DNA of 64,000 nucleotides from Aliiroseovarius marinus (GTDB lineage Bacteria; Pseudomonadota; Alphaproteobacteria; Rhodobacterales; Rhodobacteraceae), in contig NZ_ML178713.1 of assembly GCF_004360145.1 (NCBI RefSeq), forward strand, positions 62,001-126,000. The letters run 5' to 3'. Below the pieces are notes generated by a model. It was not told the DNA's origin and ran no database searches. It worked only from the letters and a program-made list of their open reading frames with translations. Positions 53,316-61,152 of the stretch are shown in pieces (the first letter of the stretch is position 1; each line of letters starts with the position of its first letter). The translations under genes were made by a program, and so were the position numbers.

Positions 53316-54814
53316 CCGACCAGACGATACCCCAATGCCTCGGCCACATGGCTGCGCCCGACGCCGTCCGCCCCATCCAGATCTGCAATCGTCCGCGCCA
53401 CGCGCAGCACACGATGATATCCGCGTGCAGACAGCCCGAAGCGATCTGCTGCCTTGTTCAAAATCTCGCGCCCTTCGTGATCGGGGGTGGCGACCTGCGT
53501 CAGAAGATCGCCTTCAATGTCACAGTTTGTCGTGACCTCGGGCTGATCCGCATAGCGCTCGGTTTGGCGGGCGCGGGCCTCGGCCACACGGGTGGCGATG
53601 GTTGCGGATGTCTCGCCTGTCGCTGGTAGATCGAGATCCTGAAAGCTGACCGGAGGCACTTCGAGCCGTAGGTCAAAGCGATCCAGCAATGGCCCCGAAA
53701 TCTTGCCCATGTAATCCGCGCCGCAATTGGGCGCGCGGTTACAGGCGCGGGCCGCGTCGGTCAGGTATCCGCATTTACAGGGATTGGCCGCGGCCACCAG
53801 CAGGAAGCGACTGGGATAGCGCAGATGTGCATTGGCCCGTGCCACGGTCACGTCACCGGTTTCCAAGGGCTGGCGCAGGGTTTCCAGCGTCTGGCGGTTG
53901 AATTCGGGGAATTCATCCATGAACAGGACGCCGTTATGGGCCAGACTGATCTCGCCCGGTTTTGCGCCGCGCCCTCCGCCGACAATCGCGGCCATCGAGG
54001 CGGTGTGATGCGGCGCACGGAACGGACGGGTTTGCGAAATTCCGCCCGCATCCAGAAGGCCTGAGACCGAATGGATCATCGAGGTTTCCAATGCCTCGCG
54101 CGCGGACAAAGGCGGCAGGATGCCGGGTAAGCGCGCGGCCAGCATGGATTTTCCCGATCCCGGCGGGCCAACCATCAACAGGTGATGCCGTCCGGCGGCG
54201 GCGATCTCTAACGCTCGCTTGGCACGCTCTTGGCCTTTGACCTCGGCGAAGTCTTTCAAGGTGGCTTGCGTCGTGACCTGCCCTGCCGAGGCGGGCACAA
54301 TGGGCGACTGCCCGGTGAAATGCTGCAACACGCCCGCAAGACTGTCGGCAGCCAGCACTTTGGTGGCGTCGATCCACGCGGCCTCGGCCCCGCAGGCTTT
54401 GGGGCAGATCAGGTCCAACTCGTGCTCGGCGGCGGCGAGGGCCGCGGGCAGGGCGCCCAGCACGGGGATCAGCGATCCATCCAGAGACAGCTCTCCGATC
54501 GCCAGTGTGTCCGCCAAGTCTTCGCGGGGAATCAACCCTGCCTCGGCCAGCAGGGCCAGCGCGATGGGCAGGTCGAAATGCGAGCCTTCCTTGGGCATAT
54601 CGGCGGGCGACATGTTGATGGTGATTTTGCGCGGAGGCAGGGCGACCGACATAGACGCCAACGCCGCGCGCACCCGTTCGCGCGCTTCCGAGACCGCTTT
54701 GTCCGGCAAGCCCACGATGGCAAAGCTGGGCAATCCGGGCGAGAGGGCGCATTCGACCTCGACAATCTTGGCGTCGATGCCTTCGAACGCCACCGTGCTG
54801 ATGCGTGCGACCAT
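53303..54814 (-). CDS. YifB/ComM family Mg-chelatase-like AAA ATPase
   Basis: A 503-residue protein. ATG 54814 (MVARISTVAFEGIDAKIVEV), with AGGG upstream, is the classic family start. The N-terminal ChlI-like domain is followed by the AAA core with Walker A GPPGSGKSMLAARLPG and Walker B-type HNGVLFMDEFPEF. A C-terminal Mg-chelatase-type lid follows (ARGYHRVLRVARTIADL). Relatives include ComM, a branch-migration helicase used in natural transformation; that role here is only suggested. Confidence 0.92.
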   Translation of the reverse strand: MVARISTVAFEGIDAKIVEVECALSPGLPSFAIVGLPDKAVSEARERVRAALASMSVALPPRKITINMSPADMPKEGSHFDLPIALALLAEAGLIPREDLADTLAIGELSLDGSLIPVLGALPAALAAAEHELDLICPKACGAEAAWIDATKVLAADSLAGVLQHFTGQSPIVPASAGQVTTQATLKDFAEVKGQERAKRALEIAAAGRHHLLMVGPPGSGKSMLAARLPGILPPLSAREALETSMIHSVSGLLDAGGISQTRPFRAPHHTASMAAIVGGGRGAKPGEISLAHNGVLFMDEFPEFNRQTLETLRQPLETGDVTVARANAHLRYPSRFLLVAAANPCKCGYLTDAARACNRAPNCGADYMGKISGPLLDRFDLRLEVPPVSFQDLDLPATGETSATIATRVAEARARQTERYADQPEVTTNCDIEGDLLTQVATPDHEGREILNKAADRFGLSARGYHRVLRVARTIADLDGADGVGRSHVAEALGYRLVGQTV

Positions 54815-54887
54815 TGTTACCCTGCGATCCAACCTGCCCCGTTTCAGGCAGGCTAGACCGGCATGGTTAGCAAAGGGTTAACGCGCC

Positions 54888-55766
54888 TTAACCCTTCTGC
54901 GCCACCATGTTCATGAAAGCGGGCCACGCTTCTGGGTCGTTTACCGTCTTGTCGCGGCAGCCGGGATTGCAGAAGCCCCAGACCTGTCCGTTCAGCGACA
55001 GGAAATCGGTGACCGGATCGCCCGAATACGGGCAGGTATCGTTGATCGACGGGCCGTCGCAGGCGTGGGCCGCCAAGGGGGCGGGGCCGGGCCAGTCCGA
55101 CAGGGGTACCCCGTCGATATAGGGCACCGGATCATAGGATTTCAGAAGCCCAACCGCGCGCCAGCGGCGGAAAGCAGGATCGGCCAAATGCGCGGCGACA
55201 TAGGCTTGTGCTTCCGCGCTGACCGGCAGGCCGAACCCGGCGATCCGTGCGGCCACGGGGGCATAAAACACATCTGCCAGCGAGTAATCTCCAAACAGCC
55301 ACGGGCTGTCGTCACGGCCGAATTTCGCGCGGGCGATGGTCCAAAGGTCTTCGATGCGGGCGAGGTCGGCCAGAACCTCGGCGGCGGGGTCAAACCCGTC
55401 GACCACACCCAAAAGCTGCATCGGGCAATCCTCGCGCAGAGCGCCAAAGCCCGAGTGCATCTCGGCCACCAGCCAACGGGCCAGCGCACGGGCGGCGGGG
55501 TCTTCGGGCCAAAGGCCTGCATCGGGGTGGGCCTCGGCCAAGGTCTCGGCCATGGCCAGCGTGTCGCCCACCGGGATGCCCTCGGGTGTTTTCATCACGG
55601 GCACAAAGCGTGCCGGGGCCAAATCGGCCAAATCTTCTTTCAATGTGCCGGTGTACAGCCCGGCCAAATGGGCGCGTTACGGGATGTTGAACGCTTCGAA
55701 CATCAGCCAGCCGCGCAGCGACCAGCTCGAGAATGTGCGGTCGCCAATGTAAAGGTTATAGGTCAT
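54888..55766 (-). pseudogene. Glutathione S-transferase gene interrupted by an in-frame TAA
   Basis: An intact N-terminal thioredoxin-like start (MTYNLYIGDRTFSSWSLRG) begins at ATG 55766, but codon 30 is TAA (55679-55677). The same frame then continues for 259 codons with normal GST sequence: RAHLAGLYTGTLKEDL, then PEGIPVGDTLAMAETLAEAHP, then the helical domain. One base change (for example TAC or TAT to TAA, Tyr expected by similarity) would explain it. The 3' part alone lacks the glutathione-binding start. An extra C-terminal Cys-containing segment (CPYSGDPVTDF, GFCNPGC) follows residue 235. Sequencing error, recent pseudogene and readthrough are all possible. Confidence 0.75.
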
Positions 55767-55823
55767 GCAATGAGCCTAGCGCAGGATGTGGCGCGATCAA
55801 TTTCCAATTTGTGACGGGCCTGT

Positions 55824-56408
55824 TCACGGCAGGTGATTGATTGCCTCGACCGACCACGCGGCCCCGTCCCAGTGCAACTGTGTAACCGACAGGTTGTCGA
55901 TCTTGTGGCCAAGTGCGTCATAGGCGCTCATGCCGCCTGCGCGTGCGATTTGGGTCAGGATCACGCCAAAATGGGCCACTGCGATGATGTGCCGGTGGCC
56001 TGCGGCATTCAGCCCGTCCACCACGCCCGACACGCGTGCGGCCAGTTGGTTCCAACTTTCGCCCCCCGGCGCGACGTGATCCCCGGGCGTTTCCCAGAAC
56101 GCGCGTGACAGCTCTGGATCGCGGGCCGAGACCTCTTGCCAGCCCAGCCCGTCCCAATCGCCAAAGTGAAATTCACGTAGGTCGGGGTGATGGGGCAGGC
56201 GGGGCCGTTCACCCCCGATGGCGTCTGCCGTGGCCGAGGCGCGGATCAGGTCGGACGAAATCACCGCCGCCTCATCCGGTAGGTGGTTCGACAAACGCGC
56301 CAAGGCGTCCGTGTCCGACAGGTCCGCAGGCAGATCTCGCCAACCCACCATGTTCTTGGCATGGGTCGGGCCGTGACGCACCCACCACCACGTGACAGGC
56401 GTGGTCAT
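55824..56408 (-). CDS. Histidine phosphatase family protein (CobC-like)
   Basis: A 194-residue phosphatase of the phosphoglycerate mutase branch. The catalytic RHG motif is in WWVRHGPTHAKN, with a second His in IIAVAHFGVIL and the acid residue in LREFHFGDWDGLGW. It starts at ATG 56408, overlapping the cobU stop as ATGA. Together with cobU it suggests alpha-ribazole-phosphate dephosphorylation in cobalamin assembly (CobC); another phosphate ester is possible. Confidence 0.85.
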   Translation of the reverse strand: MTTPVTWWWVRHGPTHAKNMVGWRDLPADLSDTDALARLSNHLPDEAAVISSDLIRASATADAIGGERPRLPHHPDLREFHFGDWDGLGWQEVSARDPELSRAFWETPGDHVAPGGESWNQLAARVSGVVDGLNAAGHRHIIAVAHFGVILTQIARAGGMSAYDALGHKIDNLSVTQLHWDGAAWSVEAINHLP

Positions 56409-56941
56409 GGCGCACCCTCGGGCAGGGTGCCTTTCAGCGCCAAGGGCAGACCGGCCATCACCGTGACCACCAGATCGGCACGCCCAGCGATGCGTTGGTT
56501 CAACTCGCCCTGCGCCTGTCGGAACCGCCGCGCCAAGGCGTTTTCTGGCACGATCCCTGCGCCGACCTCGTTCGAGACGACGACCACAGGGGCCGCGCAG
56601 TTCTCCATCGCTTTGAACAGAGTCGTTTCCGCTGCGCCCAGATCGGTTTCCGCGAACAACTGGTTCGACAACCACATGGTCGCGCAATCGAACAGAACCA
56701 CTTCGGTCGCATGCGCACAGTCCAGCGCGACGGACGCTTCCAAGGGTGTCTCGATCGTGCGCCAACCATCACCGCGCCGCGCTTGGTGGCGGGCGATCTT
56801 GTCGTCCATCTCGGCGTCAAAGGACTGCGCGGTGGCGATGTATAACATCGGACGCGTGGTGGCGGTGACCAACCGCTCGGCATAGTCGGACTTGCCGGAT
56901 GCCGCGCCGCCCAGCACGAGGGTCAAAGGGGGAAGTGTCAT
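56405..56941 (-). CDS. cobU: Adenosylcobinamide kinase/guanylyltransferase
   Basis: A 178-residue bifunctional enzyme of the late cobalamin pathway, phosphorylating adenosylcobinamide and then adding GMP. It has the P-loop GGAASGKS and the guanylyl-acceptor region ARHQARRGDGWRTIETP, whose His is the GMP carrier, plus the conserved VVSNEVGAGIVPEN. ATG 56941 with GGAT upstream is preferred; ATG 56947 is a close alternative. It is followed by the histidine phosphatase in the same transcript. Other cob genes are not in the window. Confidence 0.93.
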   Translation of the reverse strand: MTLPPLTLVLGGAASGKSDYAERLVTATTRPMLYIATAQSFDAEMDDKIARHQARRGDGWRTIETPLEASVALDCAHATEVVLFDCATMWLSNQLFAETDLGAAETTLFKAMENCAAPVVVVSNEVGAGIVPENALARRFRQAQGELNQRIAGRADLVVTVMAGLPLALKGTLPEGAP

Positions 56942-57029
56942 GCTCATCCATCTGACGTGGCATTGCGACACAGGGTGCGTCAAGGCGAAAGCGCTTGAGG
57001 GTGGCGGGACTGCACCCTAGCCTGACTGC

Positions 57030-57803
57030 ATGAAACAGTTTCTGATTGCCCTGACCCTGTTTGCCACGTCCGCCTTGGCGCAAACCGCTGATGACTTGGC
57101 GCGCCTAAGGGCGACGGATGTCGTCATTCTGGGCGAGGTGCATGACAATCCGACCCATCACGACATGCAGGCACAGATCGTGCAGGACGTGGCCCCCGCC
57201 GCGCTTGTGATCGAGATGTTGGGGCAGGAGGACGCCGACGCCTTGACCGCAGATCCCGCCGCGTTCGCAGAGCGCTGGGCAGACACCGGTTGGCCGGATT
57301 TCCAGATGTATCTGCCGATTTTTCAGGCGCATGAGGGCCCAATCATCGGCGCCGCTGTCCCTCGCGAGATGGCACGCGCGACCTATGCTGATGGGGTTGA
57401 GGCGCATTTTCAGGGGGATGCGGTGGCCTATGGATTGACCGACGCACTGCCTGAGGATCAGCAGGCGCAACGGATCGAACTGCAGTTTCAGGCCCATTGC
57501 GAGGCGATGCCGCGCGAGATGATGGGTGGGATGATTGAGGTGCAGCGTCTGCGCGATGCGACGCTGGCCGCCGGTGTGGTGCAGGCGATGGCGGATACCG
57601 GCGGACCCGTGGCGGTCATCACCGGAAACGGTCACGCGCGCAAGGATTGGGGCGTGCCGTCCTATCTGGCGCGTGTTGCGCCAGAATTGCGCGTGATTTC
57701 GGTCGGGCAGAGCGAAGATGGCGTGCCGCCCGAGGGTGGGTTTGACATCGTTCTGGATGCGCCTGCACCGGATCGCCCTGACCCGTGTGCGCAGTTCAAA
57801 TAG
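57030..57803 (+). CDS. ChaN-like (DUF399) periplasmic protein
   Basis: A 257-residue protein of the ChaN family, whose studied members bind heme or iron in the envelope. The signal peptide ends near ALA-QTAD (about residue 18). Unlike many ChaN relatives it has no lipobox Cys, so it may be soluble in the periplasm. Family motifs are VVILGEVHDNPTHHDMQ and VIEMLGQEDADAL near the start, and AVITGNGHARKDWGVPSYL at the end. A role in iron or heme uptake is possible, not shown. It diverges from cobU. Confidence 0.85.
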   Translation: MKQFLIALTLFATSALAQTADDLARLRATDVVILGEVHDNPTHHDMQAQIVQDVAPAALVIEMLGQEDADALTADPAAFAERWADTGWPDFQMYLPIFQAHEGPIIGAAVPREMARATYADGVEAHFQGDAVAYGLTDALPEDQQAQRIELQFQAHCEAMPREMMGGMIEVQRLRDATLAAGVVQAMADTGGPVAVITGNGHARKDWGVPSYLARVAPELRVISVGQSEDGVPPEGGFDIVLDAPAPDRPDPCAQFK

Positions 57804-57869
57804 AAGCTCCCCATTGAAAGGCAGGCTGCGGTCCCGTAACTGTTTGATTGTACTTCAAAGGGGATCCCC

Positions 57870-59075
57870 ATGCTGGCTGGCAAACACATCCTTCTGATCA
57901 TCGGCGGCGGTATCGCGGCCTTCAAATCCTTGGACCTGATCCGGCGTCTACGTGAACGCGGGGCCGAGGTCACGCCCGTGATCACCAAAGCCGGGCAGGA
58001 ATTCGTGACACCTCTGTCCGCGTCGGGGCTGGCGGCGAACAAGGTCTATACCGATCTGTTTGACCTGACGGACGAGGCCGAGATGGGCCATATCGAACTG
58101 TCCCGTGCTGCCGACTTGGTGGTCGTCGCGCCGGCCACGGCGGACCTGTTGGGCAAGATGGCGGGGGGGCTGGCGAATGATCTGGCCTCGACCCTGCTCA
58201 TGGCGACAGACAAGCGCGTGCTGGTCGCGCCGGCGATGAACGTGCGCATGTGGGAGCATCCGGCCTGTCAGCGCAATGTTGAGACTTTGAAAGGCGATGG
58301 CGTGTTGTTCGTCGGTCCGAATGAAGGCGCGATGGCCTGCGGCGAGTTCGGTCCGGGTCGCATGTCCGAGCCGCTCGAGATCGTGTCGGCCGTCGAAGAG
58401 GCGCTGATGGATGGGCCTTTGAAGGGCAAGCACGTGCTTGTGACCTCGGGCCCGACGCATGAACCGATCGACCCGGTGCGCTATATCGCCAACCGCTCGT
58501 CCGGGGCGCAGGGCACCGCGCTGGGCCGCGCTTTGGCCGCACTTGGGGCGGATGTGACTTTTGTCACGGGCCCCGCAGATGTGCCGCCGCCCGAGGGGGT
58601 AAAGGTGGTGAAGGTGCAATCGGCGCAAGAGATGTTGAAGGCTGTGAAAAAGGCGCTGCCCGCCGATGCTGCAGTGTTTGCGGCCGCCGTGGCGGACTGG
58701 CGCGTGGCGTCGGCTTCGGACAGCAAGATCAAGAAGGACGGCAAGGGCAGTCTGCCGGTTCTGAAGTTCGCCGAGAACCCGGACATCCTTGCGACCGTCA
58801 GTCAGATGAAGAAAGGCCGCCCGCCGTTGGTCGTGGGGTTTGCGGCAGAGACGGACGACGTGATGGCCAACGCCACGTCCAAGCGTGAACGCAAGGGCTG
58901 TGACTGGATCGTCGCCAATGATGTCAGCCCGGAAACCGGGATTATGGGTGGGTCTGAGAATGCCGTGACGCTGATCTCTGAGGGTGGCGTCGATGTTTGG
59001 CCGCGCATGGGTAAGGACGGCGTCGCCCGTCAGCTGGCCGCGCGGATTGCGGATGCTCTGAAAGGGAATGGCTGA
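57870..59075 (+). CDS. coaBC: Phosphopantothenoylcysteine decarboxylase/ligase
   Basis: A 401-residue bifunctional enzyme making 4'-phosphopantetheine for coenzyme A. The N-terminal flavin domain (to about residue 190) has the FMN block [20 protein letters not shown], the [13 protein letters not shown] motif and the active Cys in [11 protein letters not shown]. The C-terminal ligase begins around [18 protein letters not shown] and has the substrate loop [21 protein letters not shown] before ATG 57870 includes its ribosome site. The stop shares one base with the dut ATG. Confidence 0.95.
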   Translation: MLAGKHILLIIGGGIAAFKSLDLIRRLRERGAEVTPVITKAGQEFVTPLSASGLAANKVYTDLFDLTDEAEMGHIELSRAADLVVVAPATADLLGKMAGGLANDLASTLLMATDKRVLVAPAMNVRMWEHPACQRNVETLKGDGVLFVGPNEGAMACGEFGPGRMSEPLEIVSAVEEALMDGPLKGKHVLVTSGPTHEPIDPVRYIANRSSGAQGTALGRALAALGADVTFVTGPADVPPPEGVKVVKVQSAQEMLKAVKKALPADAAVFAAAVADWRVASASDSKIKKDGKGSLPVLKFAENPDILATVSQMKKGRPPLVVGFAAETDDVMANATSKRERKGCDWIVANDVSPETGIMGGSENAVTLISEGGVDVWPRMGKDGVARQLAARIADALKGNG

Positions 59076-59539
59076 TGCCTCAGATCAAGGTTACGCGCGA
59101 CAAGGACAGCGACGCATCTGTTGCATTGCCGTCTTACGAAACAGCGGGCGCGGCAGGCGCGGATTTGCGGGCCAACCTGCCTGCCGAAGATCGCGCGACC
59201 GGCTGGACCCTTGCCCCGATGGAGCGGCGGATTGTGCCGACCGGATTGCGTGTTGAGATCCCAGATGGGTTTGAAATGCAGATCCGTCCGCGGTCCGGCT
59301 TGGCGGCCAAGCATGGTGTGACGCTCGCCAATGCGCCGGGGACAATCGACAGTGACTATCGCGGGCCGCTTGGGGTGATCTTGATCAATCTGGGCGCCGA
59401 GCCGTTCACCGTCGGACACGGCGAGCGCATCGCGCAGGCGGTGATCGCCCCCGTGGTGCAGGCGGAGTACGTTCAGGTGGACGCGCTGGGTGATACCTCG
59501 CGCGGGGCTGGTGGGTTCGGGTCAACGGGGCGCGGTTAA
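59075..59539 (+). CDS. dut: dUTP diphosphatase
   Basis: A 154-residue trimeric dUTPase that removes dUTP and supplies dUMP. All five family motifs are readable: [39 protein letters not shown] and the flexible C-terminal [11 protein letters not shown]. It follows coaBC with a shared base (TGATG) and precedes moeB by one base, forming a three-gene operon seen in many alphaproteobacteria. Confidence 0.96.
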   Translation: MPQIKVTRDKDSDASVALPSYETAGAAGADLRANLPAEDRATGWTLAPMERRIVPTGLRVEIPDGFEMQIRPRSGLAAKHGVTLANAPGTIDSDYRGPLGVILINLGAEPFTVGHGERIAQAVIAPVVQAEYVQVDALGDTSRGAGGFGSTGRG

Positions 59540-59540
59540 G

Positions 59541-60572
59541 ATGGCGTGGGTCCTTCTGACATTGGCACTGATCTGGTTGGGCGGCGCGTATATGCGGTTC
59601 ACCAAGCCGCAGCGCTGGTATCTGACGGGGCTTGTGGCAGTGGTCGTTTTGCTGAGCTTCGCGGTTCTGCCTGCTGGCAATCCCATCGCCGCCGGTTTGG
59701 GCGGCAACTTCACCATCTGGGCGGTGTTCTTTGCGATGATCGGTCTGATTGCGCTGTATGGGCGTGGGTTAGCTTGGCTGAAATCCCGCGTGCCAGAGGC
59801 GCCGGCGGCAGACACGGATGACGGCCCTTTCACGGATACTGAGCTGGATCGCTACGCCCGCCACATCGTCCTGCGCGAGATCGGAGGGCCGGGGCAGGTG
59901 GCGCTGAAAGAGGCGCGCGTGCTGGTCATCGGCGCTGGGGGGCTGGGTTCGCCCGTGCTGCTGTATCTGGCGGCGGCCGGGGTTGGCACCATTGGCGTGA
60001 TTGACGATGACGTGGTCGACAATTCGAACCTGCAGCGGCAGGTAATCCACCGTGACGCCGACATTGGCGTGCCCAAGGTCTTTTCAGCCGAAGCCGCCAT
60101 GAAGGCGCAAAATCCCGCCATCGAGGTACGCCCGTATAATCGCCGCCTGACGGAGGATATCGCCGAGGATTTGCTGGCCGACTATGACCTGATCCTCGAA
60201 GGCTCGGACAATTTCGAGACGCGCTATCTGGTCAACCGCGTCGCCGCCAAGCTGGGCAAACCCGTCATCGGCGGCGCGCTTAGCCAGTGGGAGGGGCAAG
60301 TCTCGACCTTCGATCCCGCGCGCGGCGCGCCATGCTATCAATGCATCTTCCCCGAGGCCCCGGCCCCCGGTCTGGCGCCGTCCTGTTCAGAAGCCGGCGT
60401 CGTCGGTCCGCTGCCCGCCATTATCGGCGGCATCATGGCGACGGAAGCGGTGAAAGAGATCACCGGCGCGGGCGAGGGGCTGCGCGGCCGGATGATGATC
60501 TATGACGCCATGTATGCCGAGACGCGGGTGATCAAGACCAGGCGGCGCGAGGGGTGTGAGACGTGTGGGTGA
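59541..60572 (+). CDS. moeB: MoeB/ThiF-type activating enzyme with N-terminal membrane segments
   Basis: A 343-residue E1-like adenylyltransferase, which activates the C-terminus of MoaD or ThiS for sulfur transfer. ATG 59541 follows the dut stop by one base. Residues about 1-16, 27-45 and 55-74 are hydrophobic and predict three membrane helices, absent in E. coli MoeB. The catalytic part has ATP motif VIGAGGLGSPVLLYLAAAG (about 129-148), QRQVIH and EGSDNFETRYLVN. Zinc Cys pairs are PCYQC and CETC at the end. No rhodanese domain follows. MoeB versus ThiF cannot be separated from the sequence alone. Confidence 0.85.
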   Translation: MAWVLLTLALIWLGGAYMRFTKPQRWYLTGLVAVVVLLSFAVLPAGNPIAAGLGGNFTIWAVFFAMIGLIALYGRGLAWLKSRVPEAPAADTDDGPFTDTELDRYARHIVLREIGGPGQVALKEARVLVIGAGGLGSPVLLYLAAAGVGTIGVIDDDVVDNSNLQRQVIHRDADIGVPKVFSAEAAMKAQNPAIEVRPYNRRLTEDIAEDLLADYDLILEGSDNFETRYLVNRVAAKLGKPVIGGALSQWEGQVSTFDPARGAPCYQCIFPEAPAPGLAPSCSEAGVVGPLPAIIGGIMATEAVKEITGAGEGLRGRMMIYDAMYAETRVIKTRRREGCETCG

Positions 60573-60633
60573 GCGAGCAGGACCGCGACGAGCGGCCCAG
60601 ATGGTCGCCCGCCCTTAGTGAAACCAAGCCAGC

Positions 60634-61017
60634 CTATAGGAAAGAGCTCAGATCTTCTTCTGTTTCTTCGGAAAGACGACCGCGTTCCGTGAAAATGGCT
60701 ACAGCATGCTCGGCAAACTTGGACAAGTTGACCCATTCTCTGGAGCGTTTTAACCATGCAACGTCCTGAGTGTCCTCGTGAACAGTATTGGCTGCAAGGT
60801 CGACAAGTTTCAGGAACTCTAAAACAGCGTTTCGTTCTCTTGCGCTGAATACATATGGCGCGTCATCATAGTCTAAAGGAAGTAGGTCATCCGTAAGGTT
60901 GATGATTTCAAATGCACCAAATCGCGCAATCGCATCGACTGACGCCACTACTTCGAACAACTCGATTACTCGGTTGCGAAGCCGTTGATAGAGCAATTGC
61001 TGGGTTATTTCTTCCAT
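60634..61017 (-). CDS. Low-GC orphan protein
   Basis: A 127-residue acidic, mostly helical protein; I do not recognise a family. No signal peptide, membrane segment or catalytic motif is seen. Three sampled 60-base lines inside it contain 45% GC (81 of 180), clearly below the neighbouring genes, suggesting a recent origin or transfer. ATG 61017 has only a weak ribosome site (AGAATCTCT). It is transcribed against the flanking moeB and peptidase genes, with 61 bases after moeB and 135 bases before the peptidase start (61018-61152). Confidence 0.55.
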   Translation of the reverse strand: MEEITQQLLYQRLRNRVIELFEVVASVDAIARFGAFEIINLTDDLLPLDYDDAPYVFSARERNAVLEFLKLVDLAANTVHEDTQDVAWLKRSREWVNLSKFAEHAVAIFTERGRLSEETEEDLSSFL

Positions 61018-61152
61018 AGAGATTCTTGTAGTTTAGATCGGGCCAGCGCCTCAAGATATGTCTTGGGAAATCGGGTGCTTCACATTGAAAGACATCTTAC
61101 TCTCTTCCATTCCCCATCCTCTCCCCCTAGCTTTCCCTCAAAGGAGATCCCC

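Noticed and set aside
54888-55667. A normal 259-residue GST starting at a TTG (55667)
   Set aside because: The true N-terminal GST sequence lies upstream in the same frame, separated only by TAA 55679-55677, so the gene is interrupted, not short.
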